Origin: Clostridia bacterium
GTDB taxonomy: Bacteria > Bacillota > Clostridia > Oscillospirales > CAG-272
NCBI GenBank assembly: GCA_017631855.1
Contig: JAGBSP010000010.1
Location: 1 to 64,000, forward strand
DNA: 64,000 nt
Direction: 5' to 3'
Below are positions 33,874 to 43,172 of this stretch, piece after piece; positions within the stretch are counted from its first letter, which is position 1; each line of letters opens with the position of its first letter. Under the pieces are notes generated by a model. It worked only from the letters and a program-made list of their open reading frames with translations. It had not been told where the DNA came from and did no database searches. Position numbers and translations under genes: made by a program.

Positions 33874-35457
33874 ATGCAGATAATGCAAATCTTTCAATCA
33901 AAATATGATTTTGTAACAAGTAAACGGTTTAATAACAAAATCAAGGAATACGAAAAGTTAGGCTTTGTAATCACCAATTCAGTTATTGATGATTGTAATT
34001 TAGCTTATCTTGACCAAGTATTGCTTTGGTTAAATCCTACTCGGTATTTAAGCTATGTAGATGGTTATTTGCTCTACGTTGATGATGCTAACCAAAAATA
34101 TTGTATTAAAAGTAATGGTGCGTATCAGCTTTTTGGTAAATATCAATTCCTTAGACCTTTTGCATTTATTAAAGATGTTTTAGGTTTTACTGAGTATCAA
34201 ACGTATTATATCCTTCACATCTTTTTGAAGAAAGTTAGTAAAACGGATATTGCAAATCTTCTTAAAGCAACATACCCATTGTTGAAACCAGATATTCCTA
34301 TAAACGCTGATTGCCTTAATCATTATAAAGAGCTTAAGCCCAGTAAAGATGGCTTGGCTAAGCTTTATGGTGTTTATAAGTATAAGCATCATATAGATCA
34401 TAACTTATTGTCAACGATGATGTTTAATCGTTTTATTACCTTAGACGAGCAAGGCAATATATACTATCCTACATCCTATAATGATAAGGTTGTATCGGTT
34501 TATAACCTTTCTGCAGGTGAGCTTTATTGTAGTGATCGAAGCGTTGGTTCTTTCTTTGCAGAGCATCCAGCATCTAAAAGTATGGATGCGGTAAAAAGGT
34601 TATTTGTTTTTAGCGACATTCTGGATATGCTAAGCTTCATTACCTTGTATCGCAACAATTTGTTTTCGTCCTTTAAGATTTTCAAATCTCAAACTGGTTA
34701 CTTATCCTTGAATGGTAATAATTATGATGAATTTGTTCGTTTCATAAAACAGCATCCAAACATTAAGACCGTATTTGATTGCACTAAAAACCAAGGATAC
34801 CACTTTATACACGAGATTAAGCAATACGGTGATGATGCCAATGTAATAATAACGTCAACTGATAACCTTAGTACCGAAGAAGCTGAGTTTCAAGGGCGTC
34901 TGGAACGCCAGTTTTATGCATCTGGCAGGTACAACCAATACCGTATTGAAAGCCGATTTAAGAGCAAACTTAAAAAATGTCTTGGCGAAGATATTTCCTT
35001 ATGGGACCTTCACGACATTTTGAAAAATTATGATTGCGATGGCAACGGAGCTGTAAGCTGGCAAGCCATATTACAAAAAGAATATGCCCAAGGAAACATT
35101 TCAGCCGATGAAGCCATGCTTTTAAGCAAAGAGGCGATTGATCAATGGGCTGTCAAAAAACCAGTAGCAAAGAACACAACTGAAAAGCAGGAGCTAAACG
35201 CAAATAGCATAAAGGTTGGCGATGCTGTAGAACACAATAAATATGGCGTGGGTAGAGTTAAAGAGATTACGGATAATATGGTTATTGTTTCATTCAGCGT
35301 AGAAGAAAAGAAATTCCCATTCCCCATGGCGTTTGATAACAAATTCTTATTTCAATGTCAAAACGAACAGCCAACGCCTGTTGCCGAGATTGATGAAAGC
35401 TATATCCCGACAAGTATATTTGATCCCAATCTGCCAGACGATTACCTTCCTTTTTGA
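33874..35457 (+). CDS. Mobile-element protein, DUF3991/TOPRIM-like with C-terminal Tudor-like fold
   Basis: A 527-residue protein of the kind found on integrative elements. The arrangement YLSYVDGYLLYVDDANQKYC .. YLSLNGNNYDEFVRFI .. TVFDCTKNQGYHFIHEIK (read in parts) recalls the DUF3991-TOPRIM proteins of conjugative elements, but the acidic TOPRIM residues are not clear, so the match is tentative. Residues of about 447-490 (VGDAVEHNKYGVGRVKEI) resemble the Tudor-like C-terminus of UvrD/PcrA helicases, a protein or nucleic-acid contact module. It has its own structured leader and an AAAGGAG ribosome binding site. The gene is much AT-richer than the chromosome to its left. Confidence 0.6.
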   Translation: MQIMQIFQSKYDFVTSKRFNNKIKEYEKLGFVITNSVIDDCNLAYLDQVLLWLNPTRYLSYVDGYLLYVDDANQKYCIKSNGAYQLFGKYQFLRPFAFIKDVLGFTEYQTYYILHIFLKKVSKTDIANLLKATYPLLKPDIPINADCLNHYKELKPSKDGLAKLYGVYKYKHHIDHNLLSTMMFNRFITLDEQGNIYYPTSYNDKVVSVYNLSAGELYCSDRSVGSFFAEHPASKSMDAVKRLFVFSDILDMLSFITLYRNNLFSSFKIFKSQTGYLSLNGNNYDEFVRFIKQHPNIKTVFDCTKNQGYHFIHEIKQYGDDANVIITSTDNLSTEEAEFQGRLERQFYASGRYNQYRIESRFKSKLKKCLGEDISLWDLHDILKNYDCDGNGAVSWQAILQKEYAQGNISADEAMLLSKEAIDQWAVKKPVAKNTTEKQELNANSIKVGDAVEHNKYGVGRVKEITDNMVIVSFSVEEKKFPFPMAFDNKFLFQCQNEQPTPVAEIDESYIPTSIFDPNLPDDYLPF

Positions 35458-35543
35458 GTACCACGCAAAAAAATTTGTTATTAGACAAAAAATCAGTTAT
35501 ATTTACAAAAACACATAATATAATAAAGATAGGTAGTGGTGAA

Positions 35544-35654
35544 ATGCCATTATTAAGCAAGGCTTTGAAAACTGAAAGTTATTCAAAAAGCAGAAAGGCG
35601 GTACGTTATGTTGTTTTTATGTTTGTTATCCTTTCTTTTTTCCTTTCTTTTTAA
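35544..35654 (+). CDS. Possible 36-aa membrane peptide
   Basis: A short frame MPLLSKALKTESYS followed by a basic segment and a hydrophobic tail (VVFMFVILSFFLSF), with a weak GGTGAA ribosome binding site. The downstream ATG at 35607 in another frame is a competing reading. There is little to support either beyond composition. Confidence 0.25.
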   Translation: MPLLSKALKTESYSKSRKAVRYVVFMFVILSFFLSF

Positions 35655-35743
35655 CATACAGCCAGTCTTTTTAACGTAACGTACCGATTTCCCCCGAAAG
35701 GGGGGAGCAGACCAGCGAATTGGTCGAACTTGCAAGGTTTCAG

Positions 35744-35795
35744 AAAAAATAGGGCGGTTTGAGCAAAAAGTTCAAGCCGTCCTATTGTATTTTTC
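35744..35795 (+). terminator. Hairpin terminator upstream of the XRE gene
   Basis: Imperfect stem AATAGGGCGGTTTGA (35748-35762) with TTCAAGCCGTCCTATT (35771-35786), then a T-rich tract. It probably ends leftward-originating transcription before the restriction operon promoter, which overlaps its tail. Confidence 0.7.
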
Positions 35796-35833
35796 TTAAA
35801 AGTGTGTTATAATAGTAAAGTAGTTAGTTTACT
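35785..35833 (+). promoter_or_regulatory. Promoter and candidate operator of the Type III RM operon
   Basis: TTGTAT (35785-35790), 17-bp spacer, TATAAT (35808-35813). The inverted repeat AGTAAA (35814-35819) / TTTACT (35828-35833) lies at the expected transcription start, a good position for repression by the XRE protein encoded next. Confidence 0.68.
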
Positions 35834-35857
35834 TATGTACTTTTAGGAGGTAGCGAA

Positions 35858-36187
35858 GTGGCAAGAAAGCAGTATATTGAGGGTAGCTTCGGTGCGTATC
35901 TGGTAGAGCTTATCAAGGCTCACGGCTATGCACAAGCGAAATTTGCTACCGATCTGGGCGTTTCCAAGACATATCTGTTCGATGTGTTCAATGGACGAGT
36001 GAAACCGCCCACACCCGATATGCAGGATCGTATCGTTGAGCTCTTGCATTTAACGGAAACCGAGAAAAACGAATTGTATAACAAAGCGGCTTTTGGCAGA
36101 AGTGAGCTCCCCAAGGACATTGTGGATTACCTCACCCAAAACCAAGCCGAAATTGATAACATTAGAGAAAGAATGAGGGCAGTATAA
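35858..36187 (+). CDS. XRE-type helix-turn-helix protein, probable RM controller
   Basis: A 109-residue DNA-binding protein. The helix-turn-helix is GYAQAKFATDLGVSKTYLFDVFNGRVKPP near residues 22-52, followed by a helical tail. It overlaps the start of the methyltransferase gene by one base (TAATG), so it is made together with the restriction-modification enzymes. Controller proteins of this size time expression of RM systems; the palindrome right after the promoter fits autorepression. This role is inferred from context. Confidence 0.82.
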   Translation: MARKQYIEGSFGAYLVELIKAHGYAQAKFATDLGVSKTYLFDVFNGRVKPPTPDMQDRIVELLHLTETEKNELYNKAAFGRSELPKDIVDYLTQNQAEIDNIRERMRAV

Positions 36188-38103
36188 TGGCAAACCTTTC
36201 TAAAATCAAAAGAGATAATATGATTGCCTTTCTTGAGGAGCTCAAGAAGGAGCACTCGGATGATGCTTCTATTCGTGCCTTCAATGAGATTGAAAACCAC
36301 CTACGTGATAAGAAATACGGTCTTATCTGGGAAGAACATTCCGAAGCGGTTGACGAAATGCTGGAGGAAAATATTCCCGTACTGACCGCCGATCCAGAAC
36401 GCCGCTTGTGCAAGGATGAAACGCTCCCTTGGAACTTCATTATTGAGGGTGATAATCTCCAAGCTCTCTATCTGTTGGAAAAAACCCATCGTGGCAAGGT
36501 GGATTGCATCTATATCGATCCCCCTTATAATACTGGGGCACGCGATTGGAAATACAATAATGATTACGTGGATGGCAACGATGTATATAGACATAGCAAA
36601 TGGCTGTCTATGATGAAAAATCGACTTTTAATTGCCAAGGAGCTTCTGAATCCAAGAGATTCTGTGTTAATTGTAACCATAGACGAAAAGGAATATTTGC
36701 GTTTAGGTTGTCTTCTTGAAGAACTTTTCCCAGAAGCCAGAATACAGATGATAAGTAGCGTTATAAGTCCTCGAGGAGCAATGCGTAAAGATATGTTTAC
36801 GCGTGTCGAGGAGTATATTTACTATGTTTTTGTAGGGGCTTCGTCGGTTGTTCCTTTCGGTCCTGATATGCTTCAATTTACTGAATACGAAAACGTTGAT
36901 ATTAAAGTCTGGGCACAGATGATTAGAACCAGTGCTAATGGACCGAGATCGAAACGCCCAAATCTTTTTTATCCTGTCTTTTTCAATAAAAACGATGGAA
37001 GATATATGGGGGTTGGTGATCCTCTGCCCGTTGATATGGATCGCAACGATGTTGTTGTACCAGAAGATTGTTTTGCTGTATATCCAATTCGTAGAGATGG
37101 AATGGAAGTAAGCTGGGCGTTACAAACTGAAACGTTCAAAATGAAAATTGAAAAAGGATATATAAAGTTTGGAAAATGGAACAAAGGGGACACAAATCGT
37201 GCAATGGCTCACTTGCAAACTGGCACGATGGGAAGAATTGAACGAGGCGAAATAGAGGTTCTTGGTAAGGACGAAGAAGGTACAGTTATTTTGGGTAACA
37301 CCGCAAAGGGAAAACGTCCTTCAAGCGTATGGAATATGCAATCTCACGATGCTGGAAGCAAAGGTAAAAATATGCTGACATCTATATTACCATATTGTGA
37401 TTTTACATATCCAAAATCCATTTATGCAGTTAGAGATTCCTTGAAATTTATTGTTGCTAATAAACCAAACGCCGTTATCATAGATTTCTTTGCTGGTTCT
37501 GGTACAACTCAACAAGCAGTAAACTTATTAAACGCTGAAGATGGTGGTTGTCGCAGATGCATTATGGTTACCAATAACGAGATTTCCGATACTGAAGAAA
37601 AGACATTCTTAAAACAAGGTGTGCAAAAAGGAAGTGACGAATGGGAATCGCGTGGAATCGCCAAGTATGTTACTTGGCCGAGAACAGTATGTAGTATAAA
37701 CGGAGTCGATATAAACGGCAAGCCTCTTAAAGGAGAATATCTTGGAACGGATATTTCGCTTGCGGATGGTTTTAATGCTAATGTGAAGTATTTTAAGTGT
37801 GATTGGACACCCAGAAAACCAGAAGATTACCTTTTGAGCAACGTGCTTTGTCTGCACATTCGAGAAATGATAGAGCTTCAAAACGCTATTGAGATAGACA
37901 ACGTGAAGAACGTGCTCATTCTCAACAAGAGCGATTTTAAGAACATCATTCTCAATCCCGATATTTACGCTCAAATCGAGCACATCTGGGTAAACCAGAA
38001 CATCATTCTTAACGCTGAAGAGCTGAAACTTTTGGAAGCAAAGGGCTTCAAGTACATTCCGAGAGAGTTCTTCGGTCAAGAATTAAAGGAGGCGGCAGAA
38101 TAA
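36187..38103 (+). CDS. mod: Type III restriction-modification methyltransferase (Mod)
   Basis: A 638-residue N6-adenine DNA methyltransferase of the beta class. Motif IV DPPYNTG is near residue 111 and precedes the SAM motif I DFFAGSGTT near residue 433, the circularly permuted order of Type III Mod proteins. The variable region between (about residues 180-400) should recognise the target. Mod gives sequence specificity to the whole complex and protects the host. It is coupled by TAATG overlaps both to the XRE gene before it and to res after it. The recognition sequence cannot be read from the protein. Confidence 0.93.
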   Translation: MANLSKIKRDNMIAFLEELKKEHSDDASIRAFNEIENHLRDKKYGLIWEEHSEAVDEMLEENIPVLTADPERRLCKDETLPWNFIIEGDNLQALYLLEKTHRGKVDCIYIDPPYNTGARDWKYNNDYVDGNDVYRHSKWLSMMKNRLLIAKELLNPRDSVLIVTIDEKEYLRLGCLLEELFPEARIQMISSVISPRGAMRKDMFTRVEEYIYYVFVGASSVVPFGPDMLQFTEYENVDIKVWAQMIRTSANGPRSKRPNLFYPVFFNKNDGRYMGVGDPLPVDMDRNDVVVPEDCFAVYPIRRDGMEVSWALQTETFKMKIEKGYIKFGKWNKGDTNRAMAHLQTGTMGRIERGEIEVLGKDEEGTVILGNTAKGKRPSSVWNMQSHDAGSKGKNMLTSILPYCDFTYPKSIYAVRDSLKFIVANKPNAVIIDFFAGSGTTQQAVNLLNAEDGGCRRCIMVTNNEISDTEEKTFLKQGVQKGSDEWESRGIAKYVTWPRTVCSINGVDINGKPLKGEYLGTDISLADGFNANVKYFKCDWTPRKPEDYLLSNVLCLHIREMIELQNAIEIDNVKNVLILNKSDFKNIILNPDIYAQIEHIWVNQNIILNAEELKLLEAKGFKYIPREFFGQELKEAAE

Positions 38104-40346
38104 TGTTTAATGCAAAATTATATGATTTTCAAGCGAGGCACGAAGCTAATTTGCTTAAAAAGTGTGCCGACCACGAGGAAATGATTCTCTGTGCTCCTAC
38201 TGGTTCTGGAAAAACGGTGTTGGTGTGCAAGTTTATTGATGATTACCTTGATGAAAATCCAAACACCGTTTTTCTCTGGCTTTGCCCCGGTGCTGGTGGT
38301 TTGCACGAGCAATCCGAGGAAAGCTTTGCTAAAAACACTTCTGGAATCCCATACAGCGATGTGTATGGATTCATTACCGATCCCGATCCCAGAGGTCACG
38401 TATTCTTCATTAACTGGGATAAAGTTAACAAGAAATCCAACGTGGTGCTTCGCGAGGGCGAGCACAAGGACTTAATGAGCAAGGTTCTGGCGTGCCACAA
38501 TAGCGGCATCGACATCTTTATGCTTATTGACGAGGAACATAAGTATCGAGATACTGCAAACGAGTACATAGGCAACATCCAGCCCAAGCACGTGCTCCGC
38601 ATTTCCGCTACGCCTATTAGCCAAGGCGACCATGTAGAAACCGTTAAGGATGATGAAGTAATTGCCGCAGGGCTTATTGCTACTGGTATTTCCATCAATG
38701 AGGGCGTTTCTCATGCCATCCAAGAGAACAACAATCTGGATGATGATCTTCTGCTGCTTGAACTTGCCGACAAGAAGCGTAAGGAAATTCAAGCACAGTA
38801 TGATCGTCTGGGGCTGAAGATCCGTCCTCTCGTCTTGATACAGTTTCCTAATGGAAGTGAAGAATGGATAGAGAGAGTAAAGCAAGCTCTTGCCGATATG
38901 GGCTACGGCGACAATTCTGGGCTGGTAGCATCGTGGTTTAGCGGCGACCATCCCGACAACCCCGAAGAAATCAAGAAGCTCGATGGACATTACGCATTTC
39001 TTCTGTTCAAGCAAGCGATTGCTACTGGCTGGGATTGTCCGAGAGCCAAGATATTGGTTAAGCTCCGCGAGGGCGGCACAGAACGCTTCAACATCCAGAC
39101 GGTTGGACGAATCCGCAGAATGCCACAGCGTGAGCATTACGATATTGATTTGCTGGATAACTGCTACCTCTATACGCTGGATAGCCAGTTCCAAGAAGGA
39201 CTTACAAGTGGGCTTAGCGACAGTTTCTATACCTATCAGTATCGCAGAAAGTTCACAGCACCCAACATAGTGCTCACCAAGGAAACGCTGGATGGAAATG
39301 ACCGTTTCGCTGTCAATCCCGAAGCCGTGGTCAAGGTGGTGCGTGAGGCTATGCTGAAGGAGTGCGACCTCGACAAGAACGGAAGACTTGACAAGCGTGA
39401 AATGGAAGTCAGCAAGGGCTACGTATTCGGCACAAAGCTCAAGACATCCGCTATTGAGGGCGTGGCACGTACTACGCACGATATGATGAAGCTCAACTCC
39501 ATTTTTGGCGGTGAGCACCAGATAAACAACCACGATGATGGTTTCATCATCCGTGATGCCAAGCGTAGAATTGCCAGAACTATCGGCGTGGACGAAAACA
39601 TTTCCAACAACGCCTTGAGGATTCTTTTCGGGCCAGAGGATATGCAAATGTCCTTGTTCTCCGAAGAAGAAAAGGCGTTTGAGAGTGAGCACAAGCTCCT
39701 TGCGGATATGACACTCCGTGAGTATAACGCTTTCCTTGTCAATAACCGTGATAAGCTGATCGAGGTGTTCAGCACTATCAGCGAAACCGAGATTGGCGAC
39801 ATCAAGGAAACTGGTGTTATCGTATCGGATTGGGGTATTCCGTCCTATCAGTATTACAAACAGCACAAGAAGATTGCTCCTACGGCTATTATGAGCAAGA
39901 ACGTGTTTGATAACTACGGTAATAACATCTTGATTGCTCCTAACAGAACTGTAACCGAGGTGGAATTTGAAAGATGGTGCGAGAGCTACGATGCCGTTAA
40001 GCACATCTACAAGAATGGTGATAAGGGTGACGATTTCTTCAGCGTTATCTATCGCAAGGCGTTCCGAAGAAGCAACTTCTACCCCGACTACATCATCCAG
40101 CTTGAAAACGGTGATGTGTGGGTGATTGAAGCCAAGGGCGGTATGACAGCCGATGGTGCATCAAACAACATCGACAGCTACGCACCCAAGAAATTTGAAG
40201 CGTTGAAAGCCTACGCTGAAAGAGTGGGCGGCTTCAAGTGGGGCTTTGTTCGTGCCGTTGGTACACAGCTTTATATGTCCAACACCGTGTGGACGGAAGA
40301 TGTGACCAATAGGAACGTGTGGAAGCCTATTGAAGTATTTATCTAA
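38103..40346 (+). CDS. res: Type III restriction enzyme, helicase-nuclease subunit (Res)
   Basis: A 747-residue superfamily 2 helicase-nuclease. Walker A APTGSGKT is near residue 31, the DEAD-box variant DEEH near residue 141, the SATP motif near residue 167 and the arginine-finger motif QTVGRIRRMPQ near residue 340. The nuclease site YPDYIIQLENGDVWVIEAKG near residues 661-680 is a PD-(D/E)xK centre. With Mod it cuts DNA bearing two unmodified sites. All catalytic motifs look intact, so the system is probably active. A terminator follows. Confidence 0.93.
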   Translation: MFNAKLYDFQARHEANLLKKCADHEEMILCAPTGSGKTVLVCKFIDDYLDENPNTVFLWLCPGAGGLHEQSEESFAKNTSGIPYSDVYGFITDPDPRGHVFFINWDKVNKKSNVVLREGEHKDLMSKVLACHNSGIDIFMLIDEEHKYRDTANEYIGNIQPKHVLRISATPISQGDHVETVKDDEVIAAGLIATGISINEGVSHAIQENNNLDDDLLLLELADKKRKEIQAQYDRLGLKIRPLVLIQFPNGSEEWIERVKQALADMGYGDNSGLVASWFSGDHPDNPEEIKKLDGHYAFLLFKQAIATGWDCPRAKILVKLREGGTERFNIQTVGRIRRMPQREHYDIDLLDNCYLYTLDSQFQEGLTSGLSDSFYTYQYRRKFTAPNIVLTKETLDGNDRFAVNPEAVVKVVREAMLKECDLDKNGRLDKREMEVSKGYVFGTKLKTSAIEGVARTTHDMMKLNSIFGGEHQINNHDDGFIIRDAKRRIARTIGVDENISNNALRILFGPEDMQMSLFSEEEKAFESEHKLLADMTLREYNAFLVNNRDKLIEVFSTISETEIGDIKETGVIVSDWGIPSYQYYKQHKKIAPTAIMSKNVFDNYGNNILIAPNRTVTEVEFERWCESYDAVKHIYKNGDKGDDFFSVIYRKAFRRSNFYPDYIIQLENGDVWVIEAKGGMTADGASNNIDSYAPKKFEALKAYAERVGGFKWGFVRAVGTQLYMSNTVWTEDVTNRNVWKPIEVFI

Positions 40347-40374
40347 GCACAATAAAATATTTCACTTACTGGCG

Positions 40375-40414
40375 AAAAAAGTCGCATCTCGAGTTATGAG
40401 GTGCGGCTTTTTTT
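40375..40414 (+). terminator. Rho-independent terminator after res
   Basis: Stem GTCGCATCTC / GAGGTGCGGC with an A-rich 5' side and a seven-T tail. Confidence 0.85.
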
Positions 40415-40501
40415 ACTATAGTGAATATATAGGCGTAAGGATTTACGCATATTCGACAGGATAAGAATAATGTTTGTAACGAAACAGAAAGGATGTAGAA
40501 A

Positions 40502-40831
40502 ATGAAACTTTGGACGAAAGAAATTGAGCAGAGGGCGGCAAAATTTCCACTCGGCTCACAAAATGGCAAGGGATTAGATGCAACTGTATTTGTAAAGTTC
40601 TTCAATCCCTACGGAGCAGGTACGTGGCTTATCACGGAAGCGGAAAAGCAAGAGGATGGTGACTATTTGCTTTTCGGCTTTTGCCACATCTTTGAGTGGG
40701 AATTTGGCTATGTAACTCTTAGCGAAATTCTGAACACCAAAGTGAACTTGTTCGGATGCCAGTTACCGCTTGAGCGTGATCTCTACATAGGCGATAACGC
40801 CACGGTACGTGATCTCGCACAAGGGTATTAA
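40502..40831 (+). CDS. DUF2958 domain protein
   Basis: A 109-residue DUF2958 protein, with the family pattern VKFFNPYGAGTWLITEAEKQ, then DYLLFGFCHIFEWEFGYVTL and LPLERDLYIG. Such proteins are common on plasmids, phages and integrative elements; their function is unknown. AGAAAGGA precedes ATG 40502. Confidence 0.85.
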   Translation: MKLWTKEIEQRAAKFPLGSQNGKGLDATVFVKFFNPYGAGTWLITEAEKQEDGDYLLFGFCHIFEWEFGYVTLSEILNTKVNLFGCQLPLERDLYIGDNATVRDLAQGY

Positions 40832-41189
40832 GGCAAAGTACCTTTATACTGGCAATCATACTTGCCTTCTCTAAAACGGAAACACCGTTGGGAAGGCAAG
40901 TATGTACCACAAGATTGATACTTTCCGAAAAGTATATTGAAAAGTATCAATGAAATTCGATTTGTGCTTGGCTCGAGATAACGCAGCCAAGCATCATATT
41001 GAATTTTTTATGAGGGAAGAAACGGCGAAAGCCGTCTCTTCCCGAAGAACAAGCTCCAAACTTAGGTTGGAGCAACGCAGGATTTTTAATAAAAAATCCA
41101 ACATTTTTTTGATGGGTTGTGCCTACTTTCCCTTAAAAGTTTGGTTTTAGTCTTAACGAAAATTCAAAGCTAATGGGGGTGATAATTCT
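40832..41189. other. Noncoding region with a cluster of six inverted repeats
   Basis: I see no gene. Stem candidates in order: CATACTTGCCTTC / GGAAGGCAAGTATG (about 40867-40903); GATACTTT..TC with its complement (40917-40948); GCTTGGCT / AGCCAAGC (40968-40994); ACGGC-GAAA-GCCGT (about 41022-41035); GCTCC..GGAGC (41051-41071); GGATTTTT / AAAAATCC (41081-41100). This density suggests a structured RNA or an origin (transfer or replication) of the element. Confidence 0.6.
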
Positions 41190-42134
41190 GTGGGTAGAAA
41201 CCACAAAAACATCAAAATACAGCTAAATCAAAAGCTGGATAGCCTTTCGAGGATCGGGCAAAAGAAGCAAAAGGAAACCGTCGGTTCACCTAACTACAAT
41301 CCAAACAGATCGGAGGGTTGTCATAGCATCCAGACTATGCAGACCTACAGGCAGGTGATAAATGATCTGGGTTCATTTCTCAAAAACGAGGGGGTAAAGG
41401 ACATTTCACAAATTGACCGTCAAATGGTTACCAAGTATATGGAAACCAAGAAAGGACAGTCAAAATGGACTACGGCAAAAATTTGCTCGGCTTTGAACAA
41501 GGTTTTGGAAACGAACTATACCCCAAAAGACTTTGGCATAGGCAACAGAAGTCAAAAAGAGGTCATACACAATAGACGGATTTTAACGGCAAATTCAACA
41601 GCCGATAGAGCCAGTAATCAAGATGCCCTATGGTTCGCATCCTGTACAGGTGCAAGGCGTGAAACGCTTATGAGCGTTACCGCCAATCAAGCCATCCGAA
41701 ATGACGATGGGCAAGTGATTGGTTTTCGCTTTGAGGGTTGCAAAGGGGGAAAAACAGGCTGTGTGTTGGTGCTCCCAGATCAGCGTGAGAAAATGACCAG
41801 CTTCGTTGACAATAAGATTGCAACTGCCGGTCAGAACGCACGCCTTATAACTAATTGCAGTCGGAATTGTAATCCCCATTATGAAAGGGGCAATTACGCA
41901 CAGGCACTATATTCCTGCCTTAAAGAAGCGAAGGACAATGGTATTGATCTGTATGAAGGTCGCAGAAGCTTGTTCATAGTTCAGTCGAAGTACGAACAGG
42001 CACTTTGCCACCCAAGGTATTCTGCTCCCACGGTGCGTGGCTATGATACTGCGGTGCTTGCCGAACTCGCACAAAATCTCCTACATTATAGAATCTCGTC
42101 CACACTTATCTATCTGGATAGGGATTCCGTATAA
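41190..42134 (+). CDS. Integrase-like protein with a degenerate tyrosine-recombinase active site
   Basis: A 314-residue protein with a core-binding-like N-terminal half (IQTMQTYRQVINDLGSFL) and a recombinase-like C-terminal half: CTGARRETLMSV (Arg box), KGGKTGCVLVLP (beta-hairpin Lys), YEGRRSLFIVQSKYEQAL (where HxxR would be; His replaced by Tyr) and LLHYRISSTLIYLDR (late His and Tyr). It starts at GTG 41190 after GGGGGTGATA. The element has a second, canonical integrase at 43173, so this one may be an accessory or DNA-binding factor. Proteins of this type occur on Gram-positive integrative elements; activity is uncertain. Confidence 0.68.
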   Translation: MGRNHKNIKIQLNQKLDSLSRIGQKKQKETVGSPNYNPNRSEGCHSIQTMQTYRQVINDLGSFLKNEGVKDISQIDRQMVTKYMETKKGQSKWTTAKICSALNKVLETNYTPKDFGIGNRSQKEVIHNRRILTANSTADRASNQDALWFASCTGARRETLMSVTANQAIRNDDGQVIGFRFEGCKGGKTGCVLVLPDQREKMTSFVDNKIATAGQNARLITNCSRNCNPHYERGNYAQALYSCLKEAKDNGIDLYEGRRSLFIVQSKYEQALCHPRYSAPTVRGYDTAVLAELAQNLLHYRISSTLIYLDRDSV

Positions 42135-42135
42135 A

Positions 42136-42177
42136 GTGAAAAAGCACTTCTACCCTTTGGGCAAGGGTGCTTTTGTT
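42136..42177 (+). terminator. Terminator-like hairpin after the integrase-like gene
   Basis: Stem AAAAGCAC .. ACCCTT / AAGGGT .. GTGCTTTT with an internal bulge. Confidence 0.65.
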
Positions 42178-42261
42178 ATGCGTTGAGTTATAAACCTAAA
42201 ATGGATTTTATACAATATAAGGTTATAACGCATAGATGCGTTGACAGAAAGGATGTTTAAT

Positions 42262-42822
42262 ATGCAAGGCAAGAATTATTTGAATGGCAACAGAAGTATG
42301 AAAGTGTTTATTACAAATCTTGGTCGCTACAACGAGGGCTATCTTGTGGGCAAATGGGTAAAGCTCCCTGTGGACGATGAAACACTCAATAAGGTGCTGA
42401 CGGAAATCGGTATCAATGAGCAATACGAGGAGTATTTTATCACGGACTACGAAAACGCCCTTGTAGGTATCGGTGATGTGATTTCGGAGTATTCGAGCGT
42501 GGCGGCATTAAACAAGCTCGCTCAACGCCTCGAGATGTTGTCGGATGCGGATGCTGACAAGCTCGGTGCGGTTCTTGAGTATGAGGCGTGCAGGAGCGTG
42601 TCAGAGGTCATAGACCTTTTGGACGAGCTTGACGAGTTCGATTTGCTCCCTGATGTTGAGGATGATGAGGATTTGGGGTATTACTACGTGGAAGAATGCG
42701 GTAGTATCTACATTCCCGAACACCTAAAAAATTATTTCGATTATGAGGTGTTCGGCAGAGATGTAAGACTCGAAAATTTGTGCCTATTCACGAGCTATGG
42801 CTTCTTGCTCGACAACCGCTAA
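42262..42822 (+). CDS. ardA: Antirestriction protein ArdA
   Basis: A 186-residue ArdA protein, an acidic DNA mimic that occupies Type I restriction enzymes and lets an incoming element escape. Family features are MKVFITNLGRYNEGYLVGKW at the N-terminus, ITDYENALVGIGDVISEY and a C-terminal FDYEVFGRDVRLE, with strong acidity (DEDLGYYYVEECG). I start at ATG 42262 with an AAAGGA site eight bases before. It is notable that the element carries both a restriction system and an antirestriction protein. Confidence 0.92.
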   Translation: MQGKNYLNGNRSMKVFITNLGRYNEGYLVGKWVKLPVDDETLNKVLTEIGINEQYEEYFITDYENALVGIGDVISEYSSVAALNKLAQRLEMLSDADADKLGAVLEYEACRSVSEVIDLLDELDEFDLLPDVEDDEDLGYYYVEECGSIYIPEHLKNYFDYEVFGRDVRLENLCLFTSYGFLLDNR

Positions 42823-42941
42823 AAAGCTGAAAATATAGGCGGTGGTTGCTCGAACACAATTTCTCTTTTTATGAAAAATATCACTCTAAAATATGTGTAC
42901 GTTAGAAATAACGAATACATTTCGTAAAGGATATTTTAATT

Positions 42942-43169
42942 ATGAATACTGTAAATACAAGTATTACAAGAGAAACGCTTCCGATGTATATCGGAGTCCA
43001 TGACGCTGTGAGAATGGGCATCACCCGAAACAGCTTTTACACGCTAACCCACCGTGACAATGATTTTGTGGTGGAGATTGGCGGCAGAGTCTATCTCGAC
43101 CGAGATGGATTGCTCGCTTGGCTCGACCGAGGCGGCGACAAGAAGAATAACAGAAAGGATAAGGAATAA
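42942..43169 (+). CDS. xis: Excisionase, Tn916 Xis-like
   Basis: A 75-residue winged-helix excisionase: LPMYIGVHDAVRMGITRNSFYTLTHRDND then VEIGGRVYLDRDGLLAWLDR (both read in parts), basic C-terminus. It directly precedes the integrase by 3 bp, the Tn916 xis-int order. It probably bends DNA at the element ends and steers Int toward excision. Confidence 0.88.
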   Translation: MNTVNTSITRETLPMYIGVHDAVRMGITRNSFYTLTHRDNDFVVEIGGRVYLDRDGLLAWLDRGGDKKNNRKDKE

Positions 43170-43172
43170 GCT

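Noticed and set aside
38472..40004. Long minus-strand frame opposite res
   Set aside because: Lies entirely within the well-supported res gene, with no ribosome binding site and no recognisable product.
40950..41150. 66-aa frame in the hairpin-rich region
   Set aside because: It spans three of the inverted repeats and lacks a ribosome binding site; the structures explain the sequence better.
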